Source of the DNA: Bacteroides ndongoniae
Lineage (GTDB): Bacteria > Bacteroidota > Bacteroidia > Bacteroidales > Bacteroidaceae
DNA length: 64,000 bases
Assembly (NCBI RefSeq): GCF_900108345.1
Contig: NZ_FNVV01000013.1
Coordinates: 780,944-844,943 of the forward strand
Reading direction: 5' to 3'
Position 1 is the first letter of the stretch. The number at the start of each line of letters is the position of its first letter. The notes under the pieces are model-generated. The model saw only the letters and a list, made by a program, of their open reading frames with translations, was not told the origin of the DNA and searched no databases. Below, in pieces: positions 23,805-31,537 of the stretch. Made by a program: the position numbers and the translations under genes.

Positions 23805-25052
23805 TTACAGCCCCAAACCCTTGCGGCGTTTCTTCCGCCTGCGTTTGAGGTCACGCTCGAAGGCGGCTTCCTGAGCCTGTGCGCCCGATGCATCGCCACC
23901 GAGCAGCCCCAAGCCGGTGGAGTGCCCCTCGTCGTGTTCCTCATAGGAACGGATGTCTGCCTGTGGCGTGTCCTCCGTGAAAGTGAACGGTATCGGCGGA
24001 GTGCCGGCATACGGCAGGGTGAAATGCTCCTGCAAGGCGTTGGCGGAAAACTCCCTGCCCAAGCGCGAGCCGTTCAGCACGCAGCCCGTGCGGTGGTCGA
24101 TGAAGGTCGCCCCGTAGATGCGCCCCTCGTCCGTGTGGCGGAACACCACATCCACGCCTTTTGCATGAAGCAGGTCGATGAACTCCTCCTTGCGGTATGT
24201 CCGGGCGAGCGCGGCGGCGACGGTCTTGCGTGTCATATCCGCCAGACGCTTGTCGCGGATCTGCCCTTTGGAAAATTCAAACCTGCGCCGCACGGCTTCA
24301 TAGCCGACGGACTTCCCGATACGGGATGCCTTGAAAGGATTGCCCACCTTGTTCCCGGCATCGTCGGTGGCGGCATAGACCAGCCCGTGATACTCGCGCC
24401 CGTCCACGTTGCCACGGGCTTCCTCCACCGTAATGTTGTAGAGGGAGAGCAGGGCGCGGTATTCGCCCATCGTCTGGAACTTGTAGGTCGCCATGACCGC
24501 CTTGGCGGTGTTCGCCACCTGACGCTTCACGTCGCCTTGCGAAGCATCCACTTTCCGCAAGGGGTTGTCATGGCGGTGCTGCCTGCGGTCTGCGGGGTGC
24601 AGACCGTACTTGCGTTCCAGTTCGGTGGTGATGCGCTTGCTGCGGCGGTGGATGAAGTCCTTGTTCAGCCGCCTGCCCCGCTCGTCCACATTGACGGAAA
24701 CGATGTGCAGGTGGTGGCGGTTGATGTCCTCGTGCTTGAAGATAAGAAAGGGCTGGTCGCCGTAGCCCAGCTTTTCCAGATACTCCCGTGCAAGCTGTTC
24801 CATCTCCATGTCCGTCAGGCGGTCGTCGGGATGCGGATTGAGGGAGATGTGGATGACCTTGTTCCGTGTACGCACGTTCTCCGGCATATAGCGCCGGAAG
24901 TCCCCCACGGCACGGGCGATGTCCACCCGTCCGCTGCCGTCGTCGAAGACCTTGTTCACGGCGAGGAGCTTGCCCTCGCCCTCGTTCACCTTCAGTCCGT
25001 TGTAGGCGAGTGCGCCGTACAGCGACGTGCCTACATTGATTTTTGCGACCAT
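23805..25052 (-). CDS. mobB: MobB relaxase
   Basis: A 415-residue relaxase of the Bacteroides MobB type. The N-terminal domain has the early motif NVGTSLYGALAYN and a histidine cluster NRHHLHIVSVN (H113, H114, H116), the metal-binding HUH-like motif III that supports nicking at oriT. The C-terminal third is basic, ending KRRRKKRRKG, as for DNA binding. It overlaps mobA by 22 nt, so the two are coupled. The nicking tyrosine cannot be assigned with certainty. Confidence 0.85.
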   Translation of the reverse strand: MVAKINVGTSLYGALAYNGLKVNEGEGKLLAVNKVFDDGSGRVDIARAVGDFRRYMPENVRTRNKVIHISLNPHPDDRLTDMEMEQLAREYLEKLGYGDQPFLIFKHEDINRHHLHIVSVNVDERGRRLNKDFIHRRSKRITTELERKYGLHPADRRQHRHDNPLRKVDASQGDVKRQVANTAKAVMATYKFQTMGEYRALLSLYNITVEEARGNVDGREYHGLVYAATDDAGNKVGNPFKASRIGKSVGYEAVRRRFEFSKGQIRDKRLADMTRKTVAAALARTYRKEEFIDLLHAKGVDVVFRHTDEGRIYGATFIDHRTGCVLNGSRLGREFSANALQEHFTLPYAGTPPIPFTFTEDTPQADIRSYEEHDEGHSTGLGLLGGDASGAQAQEAAFERDLKRRRKKRRKGLGL

Positions 25053-25471
25053 CTTCCCTCAAACTCTTTGGACAGTTCCATGACTTGGCGCATCAATGCC
25101 GCCAGTTCCTTCGTGCATTGCTCCAGCCGGTAGAGCAATGCCATCGCCTTTTTCTCGGAGAAATGGCAACGCAGTTCCTTGACCGTTTGGTTGTAGTTGT
25201 TGCCGATGGCACGGTACTGCGCATGAAAGGCGGAGAGCTTCGTGCAGTAGTCGAGCAGAGCCTTGTCCGTGACCAATACCCGGAAGGGCTGCCCGAAGAA
25301 GTGCGCCTTCAGGAACACCGCCTTCGCGTACACGCCGGACTTCTCGTACATGGCGAGGAACCTGAGCCATTCCCCGTCGTCAAAACGCACCATCACGCAG
25401 TGCGACTTGCGGCTTTCTTTCGGGTGCCGCCCCCACTTGGGGCTTGCAGCCCCGTTCTTGTTCTCGTTCAT
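25031..25471 (-). CDS. mobA: MobA relaxosome accessory protein
   Basis: A 146-residue basic protein with a C-terminal helical region (IGNNYNQTVKELRCHF) typical of MobA/MobC-like relaxosome accessory proteins. These bind oriT and help the relaxase. A ribbon-helix-helix-like segment (SHCVMVRFDDGEWLRFLAM) is seen near residue 20. It is the first gene of the leftward mob operon. Its start is preceded by the recurrent ACCACTAAATCCA motif and by the hairpin array. Confidence 0.8.
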   Translation of the reverse strand: MNENKNGAASPKWGRHPKESRKSHCVMVRFDDGEWLRFLAMYEKSGVYAKAVFLKAHFFGQPFRVLVTDKALLDYCTKLSAFHAQYRAIGNNYNQTVKELRCHFSEKKAMALLYRLEQCTKELAALMRQVMELSKEFEGRWSQKSM

Positions 25472-25478
25472 ATTACAA

Positions 25479-25493
25479 TGGATTTAGTGGTGT
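25479..25493 (-). repeat. ACCACTAAATCCA motif, copy 1 (before mobA)
   Basis: On the minus strand ACACCACTAAATCCA ends 8 nt before the mobA start codon. The same 13-mer recurs at 28718, 34880 and 38962, each ahead of a transfer gene in its coding direction. Confidence 0.7.
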
Positions 25494-25542
25494 CACGGCC
25501 TAAGCGCAGCTTCCGGCAACCGCACCGCAGGTAGGAAAAACA

Positions 25543-25729
25543 GGCTTCCCGACTTCGGAGAGGAAGCCCCTCCCCGCAAGGGGCAAGGTCGTTTCGGGAG
25601 TAACCCGAAACCCTTTGAGTTACTCAAAGGACACCTTGCTGTGTCTTAGAGGACACAAAAATCCGTAGCAGACGGATTGGGGTAAACCTGTCATTCCCGA
25701 CTTGACTGGGTATCGGTCGCCCGATACCC
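25543..25729. repeat. Array of seven consecutive hairpins, candidate oriT / mobA leader
   Basis: Stems in order: GGCTTCC/GGAAGCC (25543, 25562); CCCC/GGGG (25572, 25580); GTTTCGGG/CCCGAAAC (25591, 25604); CCTTTGAGT/ACTCAAAGG (25612, 25622); TGTGTC/GACACA (25640, 25652); AATCCGT/ACGGATT (25660, 25672); GGGTATCGG/CCGATACCC (25708, 25721). All are perfect. The array lies 70-260 nt upstream of mobA, where oriT is expected in this family. Confidence 0.75.
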
Positions 25730-25802
25730 TCCGGCTGCCCAAAAGAAGGACGGAGCCGGGGCCTGCGGTACGCGCCGGGAGCATTGCCCTGCCGCTTGGG
25801 TG

Positions 25803-25810
25803 CAAAGGTA
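25803..25810 (-). promoter_or_regulatory. Minus-strand -7 box TACCTTTG for mobABC
   Basis: The plus strand reads CAAAGGTA, so the box points towards mobA. A transcript from it would carry all seven hairpins in a leader of about 320 nt. Confidence 0.45.
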
Positions 25811-25845
25811 GGGGGTAAATCCGGGTCGGAAAGGGGCTGAGGAAC

Positions 25846-26040
25846 GCCACAGGCTACCACATCGGCGCCAAATGCTGCCACGCAAGGGCAAAGGGACATA
25901 AGTTCGGCGAAAGTCCCTTTCCTTTGCGGTCGGAATGGCCGGCACGCCTTCCTGCCGTCGGGCTGGCATCCTTGCCCTTCCGCCTGCATCCCTGCCTGCC
26001 CTTGTGCCTGCCTGCCGGCACGGGGGCATACAGGCAAGAA
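25846..26040. repeat. Direct repeat, copy 1 (about 195 nt)
   Basis: Repeated at a constant offset of 275 nt (copy 2 at 26121). The middle (25906 to about 25990) is almost identical to copy 2. The left end holds the GCCACA..GCCAAATGCTGCCAC element. The right end is rich in CCTGCCTGC. Frames across it are not convincing genes; the 929-nt gap 25472-26400 has no coding gene I can support. Confidence 0.75.
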
Positions 26041-26120
26041 CGCAACGGGACGGTCGGGATTAAAAGATGTGCAAACGGAGGAAGCGACAGGGAAAGCGGC
26101 GGCAAAGGCGGGCGAACAAC

Positions 26121-26315
26121 GCCACAAGCTGCCACATCGGAGCCAAATGCTGCCACGCACCGGCGGAGTGATACAACCTTGGCGAAAGTCCCTTTCCTTT
26201 GCAGTCGGAATGGCCGGCACGCCTTCCTGCCGTCGGGCTGGCATCCTTGCCCTCCCGCCTGCCTTCCTGCCTGCCCCCGTGCCTGCCTGCCGGCAGAAAG
26301 GCACAAGGGCAGGAC
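26121..26315. repeat. Direct repeat, copy 2 (about 195 nt)
   Basis: Second copy at the constant 275-nt offset. It ends with CCTGCCTGCCGGCAG, which can fold on itself. It lies just upstream of traA and could hold operator or partition-like sites for the ParA-type TraA; that is inference. Confidence 0.75.
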
Positions 26316-26400
26316 AGGATGCCGGACTGCCAGCCTGTTTGCACGGGCGGCTGCCTGCCAGACCATGAGCTGATGTTTAACGATAAATAAAAAAGAAAGC

Positions 26401-27162
26401 ATGAAAAAAGAACCTTTGTTCATCGCCTTCTCCACCCAGAAGGGAGGGGCCGGCAAAACGACACTCACCGTGCTGATGGCGAGTTACCTGTATTACGTGA
26501 AGGGGTATGACGTGGCGGTCGTGGACTGCGACTATCCCCAGTTCAGCATCAAGGACATGCGCGAGCGTGACCTGAAGAACATCGAACGCAACCCGTACCT
26601 GCGCAAGCTGGCATACGACCAGTTCAAGCGCATTGGCAAACGTGCCTACCCGATCGTGGGCAGCCGACCCGACAATGCGATAGAAACGGTCAAGCCCTTC
26701 ATTGAGTCGGCGACACCGCCCGATTTCATCTTCTTCGACCTGACGGGCACGGTGAACAACCTCGGACTGATCAAGACAGTAGCGACAATGGATTACATCT
26801 TCTGCCCGATAGCCGCCGACCGTTTCATCATGGAAAGCTCGCTGAAATATGCAAGCATCATCAACGACACGTTGATCACCACCGGCAAGTCGAACATCAA
26901 GGGCATCCGCCTCTTGTGGAACATGGTGGACAAGCGCGAGAAGACCGACCTGTACGACATCTACGACAAGGTGATAGTCGGGATGGGGCTTGAAGTGCTG
27001 AACACCAGCCTGCCCGACAGCAAGCGTTTCCGCAAGGAAGGCTCGGAGGAAGGCGACCGCCCGTTTTTCCGCTCCACATTGCTGCCGCCGGACAAGGCGC
27101 TGGCAAAAGGGAGCGGCATCGACGCCCTTGCGGAAGAAATACTCGGCATCGTAAAGCGTTGA
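26401..27162 (+). CDS. traA: TraA, ParA-type ATPase of the transfer operon
   Basis: A 253-residue protein with the deviant Walker A KGGAGKT (14-20) of the ParA/MinD family and a second conserved segment (VVDCDYPQFS) after it. DFIFFDLTGT is the Walker B region. The family acts in DNA partition or positioning; in CTnDOT-type operons this is the first tra gene and its exact role is not established. The 195-nt direct repeats just upstream could be its binding sites. The following gene starts 4 nt after the stop. Confidence 0.85.
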   Translation: MKKEPLFIAFSTQKGGAGKTTLTVLMASYLYYVKGYDVAVVDCDYPQFSIKDMRERDLKNIERNPYLRKLAYDQFKRIGKRAYPIVGSRPDNAIETVKPFIESATPPDFIFFDLTGTVNNLGLIKTVATMDYIFCPIAADRFIMESSLKYASIINDTLITTGKSNIKGIRLLWNMVDKREKTDLYDIYDKVIVGMGLEVLNTSLPDSKRFRKEGSEEGDRPFFRSTLLPPDKALAKGSGIDALAEEILGIVKR

Positions 27163-27166
27163 ACCG

Positions 27167-27577
27167 ATGGCGAAGAAACTCGATGTCGATATTGACCCCG
27201 GCAAGTTCCTGGACTCGTTCCGTCCGGAGATGCCCGCGCCCGCCGCCCCGGAAGAGGCCGTGACGGAAGGAAATGCCCCGGAGAAAGCGGCAAGCGCGGC
27301 GGAGAAGCCGCAGGCAAAGACGAGAAAGGAAGAGGCGAAGAAAGAAGAGGCCTATCTGGAACGCTTCCTATACGCTCCGAGAGTTCCCGTGTGTTCGGGC
27401 AAGACCGCTTACATCCGCAAGAGTTACCATGAACGGATACAGCGCATCGTGCAAGTCATCGGGAAAAACGGGCTTACGCTGTCGGTCTATGTGGACCGCG
27501 TGCTGGAGCAACACTTCCGCGAGTACGAGGAAGTGATCCGCCGGTTATACCGGAAAAATTACGAGGACATTTATTGA
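27167..27577 (+). CDS. traB: TraB-like protein, DUF3408 type
   Basis: A 136-residue protein. A disordered N-terminal half rich in Ala/Glu/Lys is followed by a C-terminal ribbon-helix-helix-like domain (TAYIRKSYHERIQRIVQVIG, then LSVYVDRVLEQHF) as in DUF3408 proteins of Bacteroides conjugative elements. A ParA-type gene next to an RHH protein suggests a ParA-ParB/ParG-like pair. It is followed 27 nt downstream by a second gene of the same fold. Confidence 0.7.
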   Translation: MAKKLDVDIDPGKFLDSFRPEMPAPAAPEEAVTEGNAPEKAASAAEKPQAKTRKEEAKKEEAYLERFLYAPRVPVCSGKTAYIRKSYHERIQRIVQVIGKNGLTLSVYVDRVLEQHFREYEEVIRRLYRKNYEDIY

Positions 27578-27604
27578 TTATTCACCCTTAAAAACGAAAA
27601 CAAG

Positions 27605-27958
27605 ATGGGATTTTTTAATGCGAGAACAAAGAAAAAGGGGAATGGCTGCCCGGAGGCGGACACTCCCCAAGTGAAGAACCCGGAAGCGGCGGATGTGGTC
27701 ATCCACATCGTGGACGACGCCCGGACGGAAAAGGCTGCCGGCTTCCTCCGCTACCTGAAGCCCCGGCAGGGGACACACCGCCAGTGCATTTACCTCAGCC
27801 GCGAGATGCACGGGAAACTCTCCCGTATCGTGCGGACATTGGGCGTGAACGGCAGTACCATCGGCGGGTATATCGAGAACGTGCTGGAGGAACACCTCCG
27901 GACCTACGGGGACGACATCAATGCCCTGATACGCCGTGAATCCTCTCAACCGCTTTAA
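27605..27958 (+). CDS. traC: TraC-like protein, DUF3408 type
   Basis: A 117-residue protein sharing the C-terminal RHH-like pattern of its neighbour (CIYLSREMHGKLSRIVRTLG, then GGYIENVLEEHL). The two appear to be paralogues from a local duplication. It is probably a DNA-binding partner of the ParA-type TraA or of another paralogue. The next gene starts 2 nt after its stop. Confidence 0.7.
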   Translation: MGFFNARTKKKGNGCPEADTPQVKNPEAADVVIHIVDDARTEKAAGFLRYLKPRQGTHRQCIYLSREMHGKLSRIVRTLGVNGSTIGGYIENVLEEHLRTYGDDINALIRRESSQPL

Positions 27959-27960
27959 TC

Positions 27961-28650
27961 ATGGCCGAGCTGTTGATTGTGCTGATGATGGCCTTCAACC
28001 TGTGGATGGTCATCTACCTGACTTGGGAACGCCGGGAAGACAACAAGGCGGAAGACGGCAAGGGGAAGGATTGCGAAATGAAAGGAATGCCCGACGATAT
28101 TGTGGGGAAAAGCCGGTTCCGAATGGCGGAAAGGAAGCCACAAGCTGCCACAATGAAGCCAAATGCTGCCACGGATGCCCAAAGTGAAGATGTGGACGAA
28201 AAGGACGTTACCTTTGCCGACGAAACACCGGAACGCCATCCTCGCCAAGTGCCCGACGGGGAACTGGACGAGGTGTTTGCAGACAGCCGCGTGTCGGACA
28301 TGGCAGAATATGACGAGGACGAGGAATATGACGGTGAACCCCATGAGGCGGGAGGATTGACCTTCGAGGACATCGACCTTGCCATGCGGACGGTAAAGAA
28401 ACCGGTAGTCACAAGGGAGGAACGCCGCCATGCCGGGATGGTGTTCTGCGACATGAAGGGCAACGAGCTGTTCGCGATGATAGAAAAGAGTTCGGAAGCG
28501 ACCCGCAGGAAACTGAACGAACTGATGGACTTCTATATGGACAGCGTTTCCGCCGCCATACGGAAGGAACCGACCCCGACGGCGGTACGGACTACAGTCC
28601 CCAACGTGCCGGACAATATTGAGGATTTCAATATCCGTGATTTTGTATAA
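27961..28650 (+). CDS. traD: TraD-like protein
   Basis: A 229-residue protein with one N-terminal membrane helix (AELLIVLMMAFNLWMVIYL) and a long acidic cytoplasmic part. It follows the order of CTnDOT traD, and no biochemical role is known to me. Codons at 28137-28174 contain a third copy of the GCCACA..GCCAAATGCTGCCAC element found in the repeats before traA, read here as KPQAATMKPNAAT. That suggests a short repeat spread into a tolerant linker. Confidence 0.6.
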   Translation: MAELLIVLMMAFNLWMVIYLTWERREDNKAEDGKGKDCEMKGMPDDIVGKSRFRMAERKPQAATMKPNAATDAQSEDVDEKDVTFADETPERHPRQVPDGELDEVFADSRVSDMAEYDEDEEYDGEPHEAGGLTFEDIDLAMRTVKKPVVTREERRHAGMVFCDMKGNELFAMIEKSSEATRRKLNELMDFYMDSVSAAIRKEPTPTAVRTTVPNVPDNIEDFNIRDFV

Positions 28651-28717
28651 CAAGTAAAACGAAACAATGATGCGAAAAAAGAAAATCGACTACGGCTAAA
28701 CTTCGGCTTGCCACCGA

Positions 28718-28730
28718 ACCACTAAATCCA
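28718..28730 (+). repeat. ACCACTAAATCCA motif, copy 2 (before traE)
   Basis: The same 13-mer as before mobA, traI and traN, here 93 nt before the traE start in the traD-traE gap. Confidence 0.7.
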
Positions 28731-28823
28731 CAAGCCGGCTTCATCCAAAGCCGCAAGAAGTAAAAACAAGTATCAACCGCCAAAGGGACTATCCAACCCG
28801 GAGGCACAAAAAAAGAAACGATT

Positions 28824-29135
28824 ATGACAAAGACATTGAAGAAAAAACAAATCATTCTCGCAGCCCTTCTGCTGGCTGCAAACATCTCAGCGTCCGCACA
28901 AGGCAACGGCATGGCGGGCATCAATGAGGCTACCAACCTTGTGACCAGCTATTTTGACCCCGGCACGAAACTCATCTACGCCATCGGAGCGGTCGTCGGG
29001 CTTATCGGGGGCATCAAGGTATATGGCAAGTTCTCATCGGGCGACCCCGACACCTCGAAGACCGCCGCGAGCTGGTTCGGGGCGTGCATCTTCCTGATTG
29101 TGAGCGCGACGATTCTCCGTTCGTTCTTCCTTTAA
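28824..29135 (+). CDS. traE: TraE, DUF4134 inner-membrane protein
   Basis: A 103-residue protein with a signal-like N-terminus (IILAALLLAANISASAQ) and two membrane helices. The pattern matches DUF4134/TraE proteins, thought to be VirB2-like pilin or channel components of the Bacteroidales type IV system. It starts the membrane-complex part of the operon and is followed closely by traF and traG. Confidence 0.85.
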   Translation: MTKTLKKKQIILAALLLAANISASAQGNGMAGINEATNLVTSYFDPGTKLIYAIGAVVGLIGGIKVYGKFSSGDPDTSKTAASWFGACIFLIVSATILRSFFL

Positions 29136-29177
29136 TAAACGGGCATACCTATACATATATAATAAGGTATAAGGACA

Positions 29178-29510
29178 ATGGCTGAATACCCTATCAACAA
29201 GGGCATAGGCCGTCCGGTGGAGTTCAAGGGACTGAAGGCGCAATACCTGTTCATCTTCGCAGGCGGACTGCTTGCCGCCTTCATCCTCTTTGTCATCCTG
29301 TACATGGCAGGCGCGGGCCAGTGGCTCTGCATCGGCTTCGGTGTGGTGTCGGCTTCCGCCACCGTCTGGCTCACGTTCCGCCTGAACGCGAAGTACGGCG
29401 AACACGGGCTGATGAAGCTGGGCGCGGCACGGATGCGCCCCCGCCATGTGCTCCACCGCAGACGGGTGTCCAATCTGTTAAGACGAAAAAAGAAAGGAAG
29501 AAACGTATGA
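29178..29510 (+). CDS. traF: TraF, DUF4133 (VirB3-like) membrane protein
   Basis: A 110-residue protein with the conserved start YPINKGIGRPVEFKGLKAQY and two adjacent membrane helices, as in DUF4133/TraF proteins that correspond in position to VirB3. The stop codon overlaps the traG start (ATGA), a coupling common between VirB3- and VirB4-type genes. Confidence 0.9.
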   Translation: MAEYPINKGIGRPVEFKGLKAQYLFIFAGGLLAAFILFVILYMAGAGQWLCIGFGVVSASATVWLTFRLNAKYGEHGLMKLGAARMRPRHVLHRRRVSNLLRRKKKGRNV

Positions 29511-31537
29511 GAAATGTAATGAAAGCCACCACGCTGGAAAGCCGCTTCCCGTTGCTCTCGGTGGAGCACGGCTGCATCGTCTCGAAGGACGCGGACATTA
29601 CCGCCGCCTTCGAGGTGGAACTGCCGGAGGTCTATACCGTCACGGCAGAGGAGTACGAGGCCATCCACGCCACGTGGTGCAAGGCGATAAAGGTGCTGCC
29701 CGACTACTCGGTGCTGCACAAGCAGGACTGGTACGTGAAAGAGCGGTACCGCCCCGACACAGGCAGGGAGGGCATGGGCTTCCTTGCCCGCAGCTACGAG
29801 ATGCACTTCAACGAAAGACCTTTCCTCCATCACAAGTGCTACCTGTTCCTGACGAAGACGACAAAGGAGCGCATGAGGCAGCAGAGCAACTGGAACACCC
29901 TGTGCCGGGGGCACATCGTGCCGAAGGAGATGCAGGACAAGGAAACGGCGGTGAAGTTCATCGAGGCGGTGGAACAGTTCGCGCGTATCCTGAACGATTC
30001 GGGGCACATCCGGCTGCGCCGGCTCTCCGATGACGAGCTTACGGGCACGGAAAAGGAAACGGGCATCATAGGCAGGTACTTCGCGCTCTCGCCGGGCAAT
30101 GTGGACTGTCTGGAGGACATGGAAATGACGGCGAGGGAGATGCGCATCGGCGACAACCGGCTGTGCCTGCACACCCTGTCGGACACGGAAGACCTGCCCG
30201 CTGCGGTGGCCACGGACAGCCGTTACGAACGGCTCTCGACCGACCGCTCGGACTGCCGCCTGTCGTTCGCCGCCCCCGTGGGGCTGCTGCTTCCCTGCAA
30301 CCACATATACAACCAGTACGTGCTCATCGGCAACAGCGACGAGGAACTGCGCCGCTTCGAGAAAACGGCGAGAAACATGCAGTCGCTCTCGCGGTACAGC
30401 CGCCAGAACGTCATCAACCGTGAGTGGGTGGAGGAATACCTGAACGAAGCGCACTCGCAGGGGCTGAAGTCCGTCCGCGCCCACTTCAACGTGATGGCGT
30501 GGAGCGACGACGCGGAGGAACTGAAACGCATCAAGAACGATGTAGGCAGCCAGTTGGCGAGCATGGGCTGCGTGCCGCGCCACAACACGACGGACTGCCC
30601 GACGCTGTTCTGGGCGGGCATCCCCGGCAACGCCGCCGACTTCCCGGCGGAAGAAGCGTTCCACACGTTCATCGGGCAGGCGGTGTGCCTCTTCGCCGGC
30701 GAGACCAACTACAAGGACTCGCCCTCCGCCTTCGGCATCCGCATGGCGGACCGTATCAGCGGCAAGCCGCTGCACATCGACATCTCCGACGTGCCGATGA
30801 AGCGGGGCGTGACGACGAACAGAAACAAGTTCGTATTGGGCCCTTCGGGAAGCGGCAAGTCATTCTTCATGAACCACCTTGTCAGGCAGTATTACGAACA
30901 AGGATCCCACGTGGTGCTGGTCGATACGGGCAACTCCTACCAAGGGCTGTGCGAGATGATACACCGCAAGACGAAGGGCAGGGACGGCATCTACTTCACC
31001 TACACGGAGGAAAAGCCCATCTCGTTCAACCCGTTCTACACGGACGACGGGCTGTTCGACGTGGAAAAGAAGGACAGCATCAAGACTCTGCTGCTTACCC
31101 TGTGGAAAAGCGAGAACGAACCCGCCACAAAAACGGAGTCGGCGGAACTGGGCAGCGCGGTGAACGCCTACATCCTGAAAATCCAGCAGGACAGGAGCAT
31201 CGTGCCGTCGTTCGACTCGTTCTACGAGTACATGCGGGACGTGTACCGCAAGGAGATGGAGGAACGCTACATCAAGGTGGCGAAGACGGACTTCAACATC
31301 GACAACTTCCTGACCACGCTCCGGCAGTATTACCGGGGCGGACGGTACGACTTCCTGCTCAACTCCACGGAGAACATCGACCTGCTGCACAAGCGGTTCG
31401 TGGTCTTCGAAATTGATTCGGTGAAGGATAATGCCGAGCTTTTTCCGGTGGTTACGATTATCATCATGGAAGCATTTATCAACAAGATGCGGCGGCTGAA
31501 AGGCGTCCGAAAACAGCTTATCGTGGAGGAGGCTTGG
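29507..31537 (+). CDS. traG: TraG (VirB4-type ATPase), 5' exon
   Basis: The first 677 codons of the conjugation ATPase. Walker A GPSGSGKS is at residues 445-452. The exon ends at IVEEAW inside the Walker B segment. An in-frame stop follows two codons into the group II intron, so only splicing restores the protein (exon 2 at 33938-34417, K-A-L-S-S-A). Joined, the product is 836 residues, a normal TraG length. The intact homologue at 58320 reads EEAWKA at the same point, which fixes the junction by comparison. Confidence 0.9.

Noticed and set aside
25624..26468. Overlapping frames on both strands in the repeats before traA
   Set aside because: They exist because of the direct repeats (several near-identical translations in different frames). 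No start signals or families; read as non-coding repeat DNA.
29132..30775. 547-codon minus-strand frame over traF/traG
   Set aside because: Shadow frame: it is anti-sense to well-supported TraF and TraG and has no recognisable motif.
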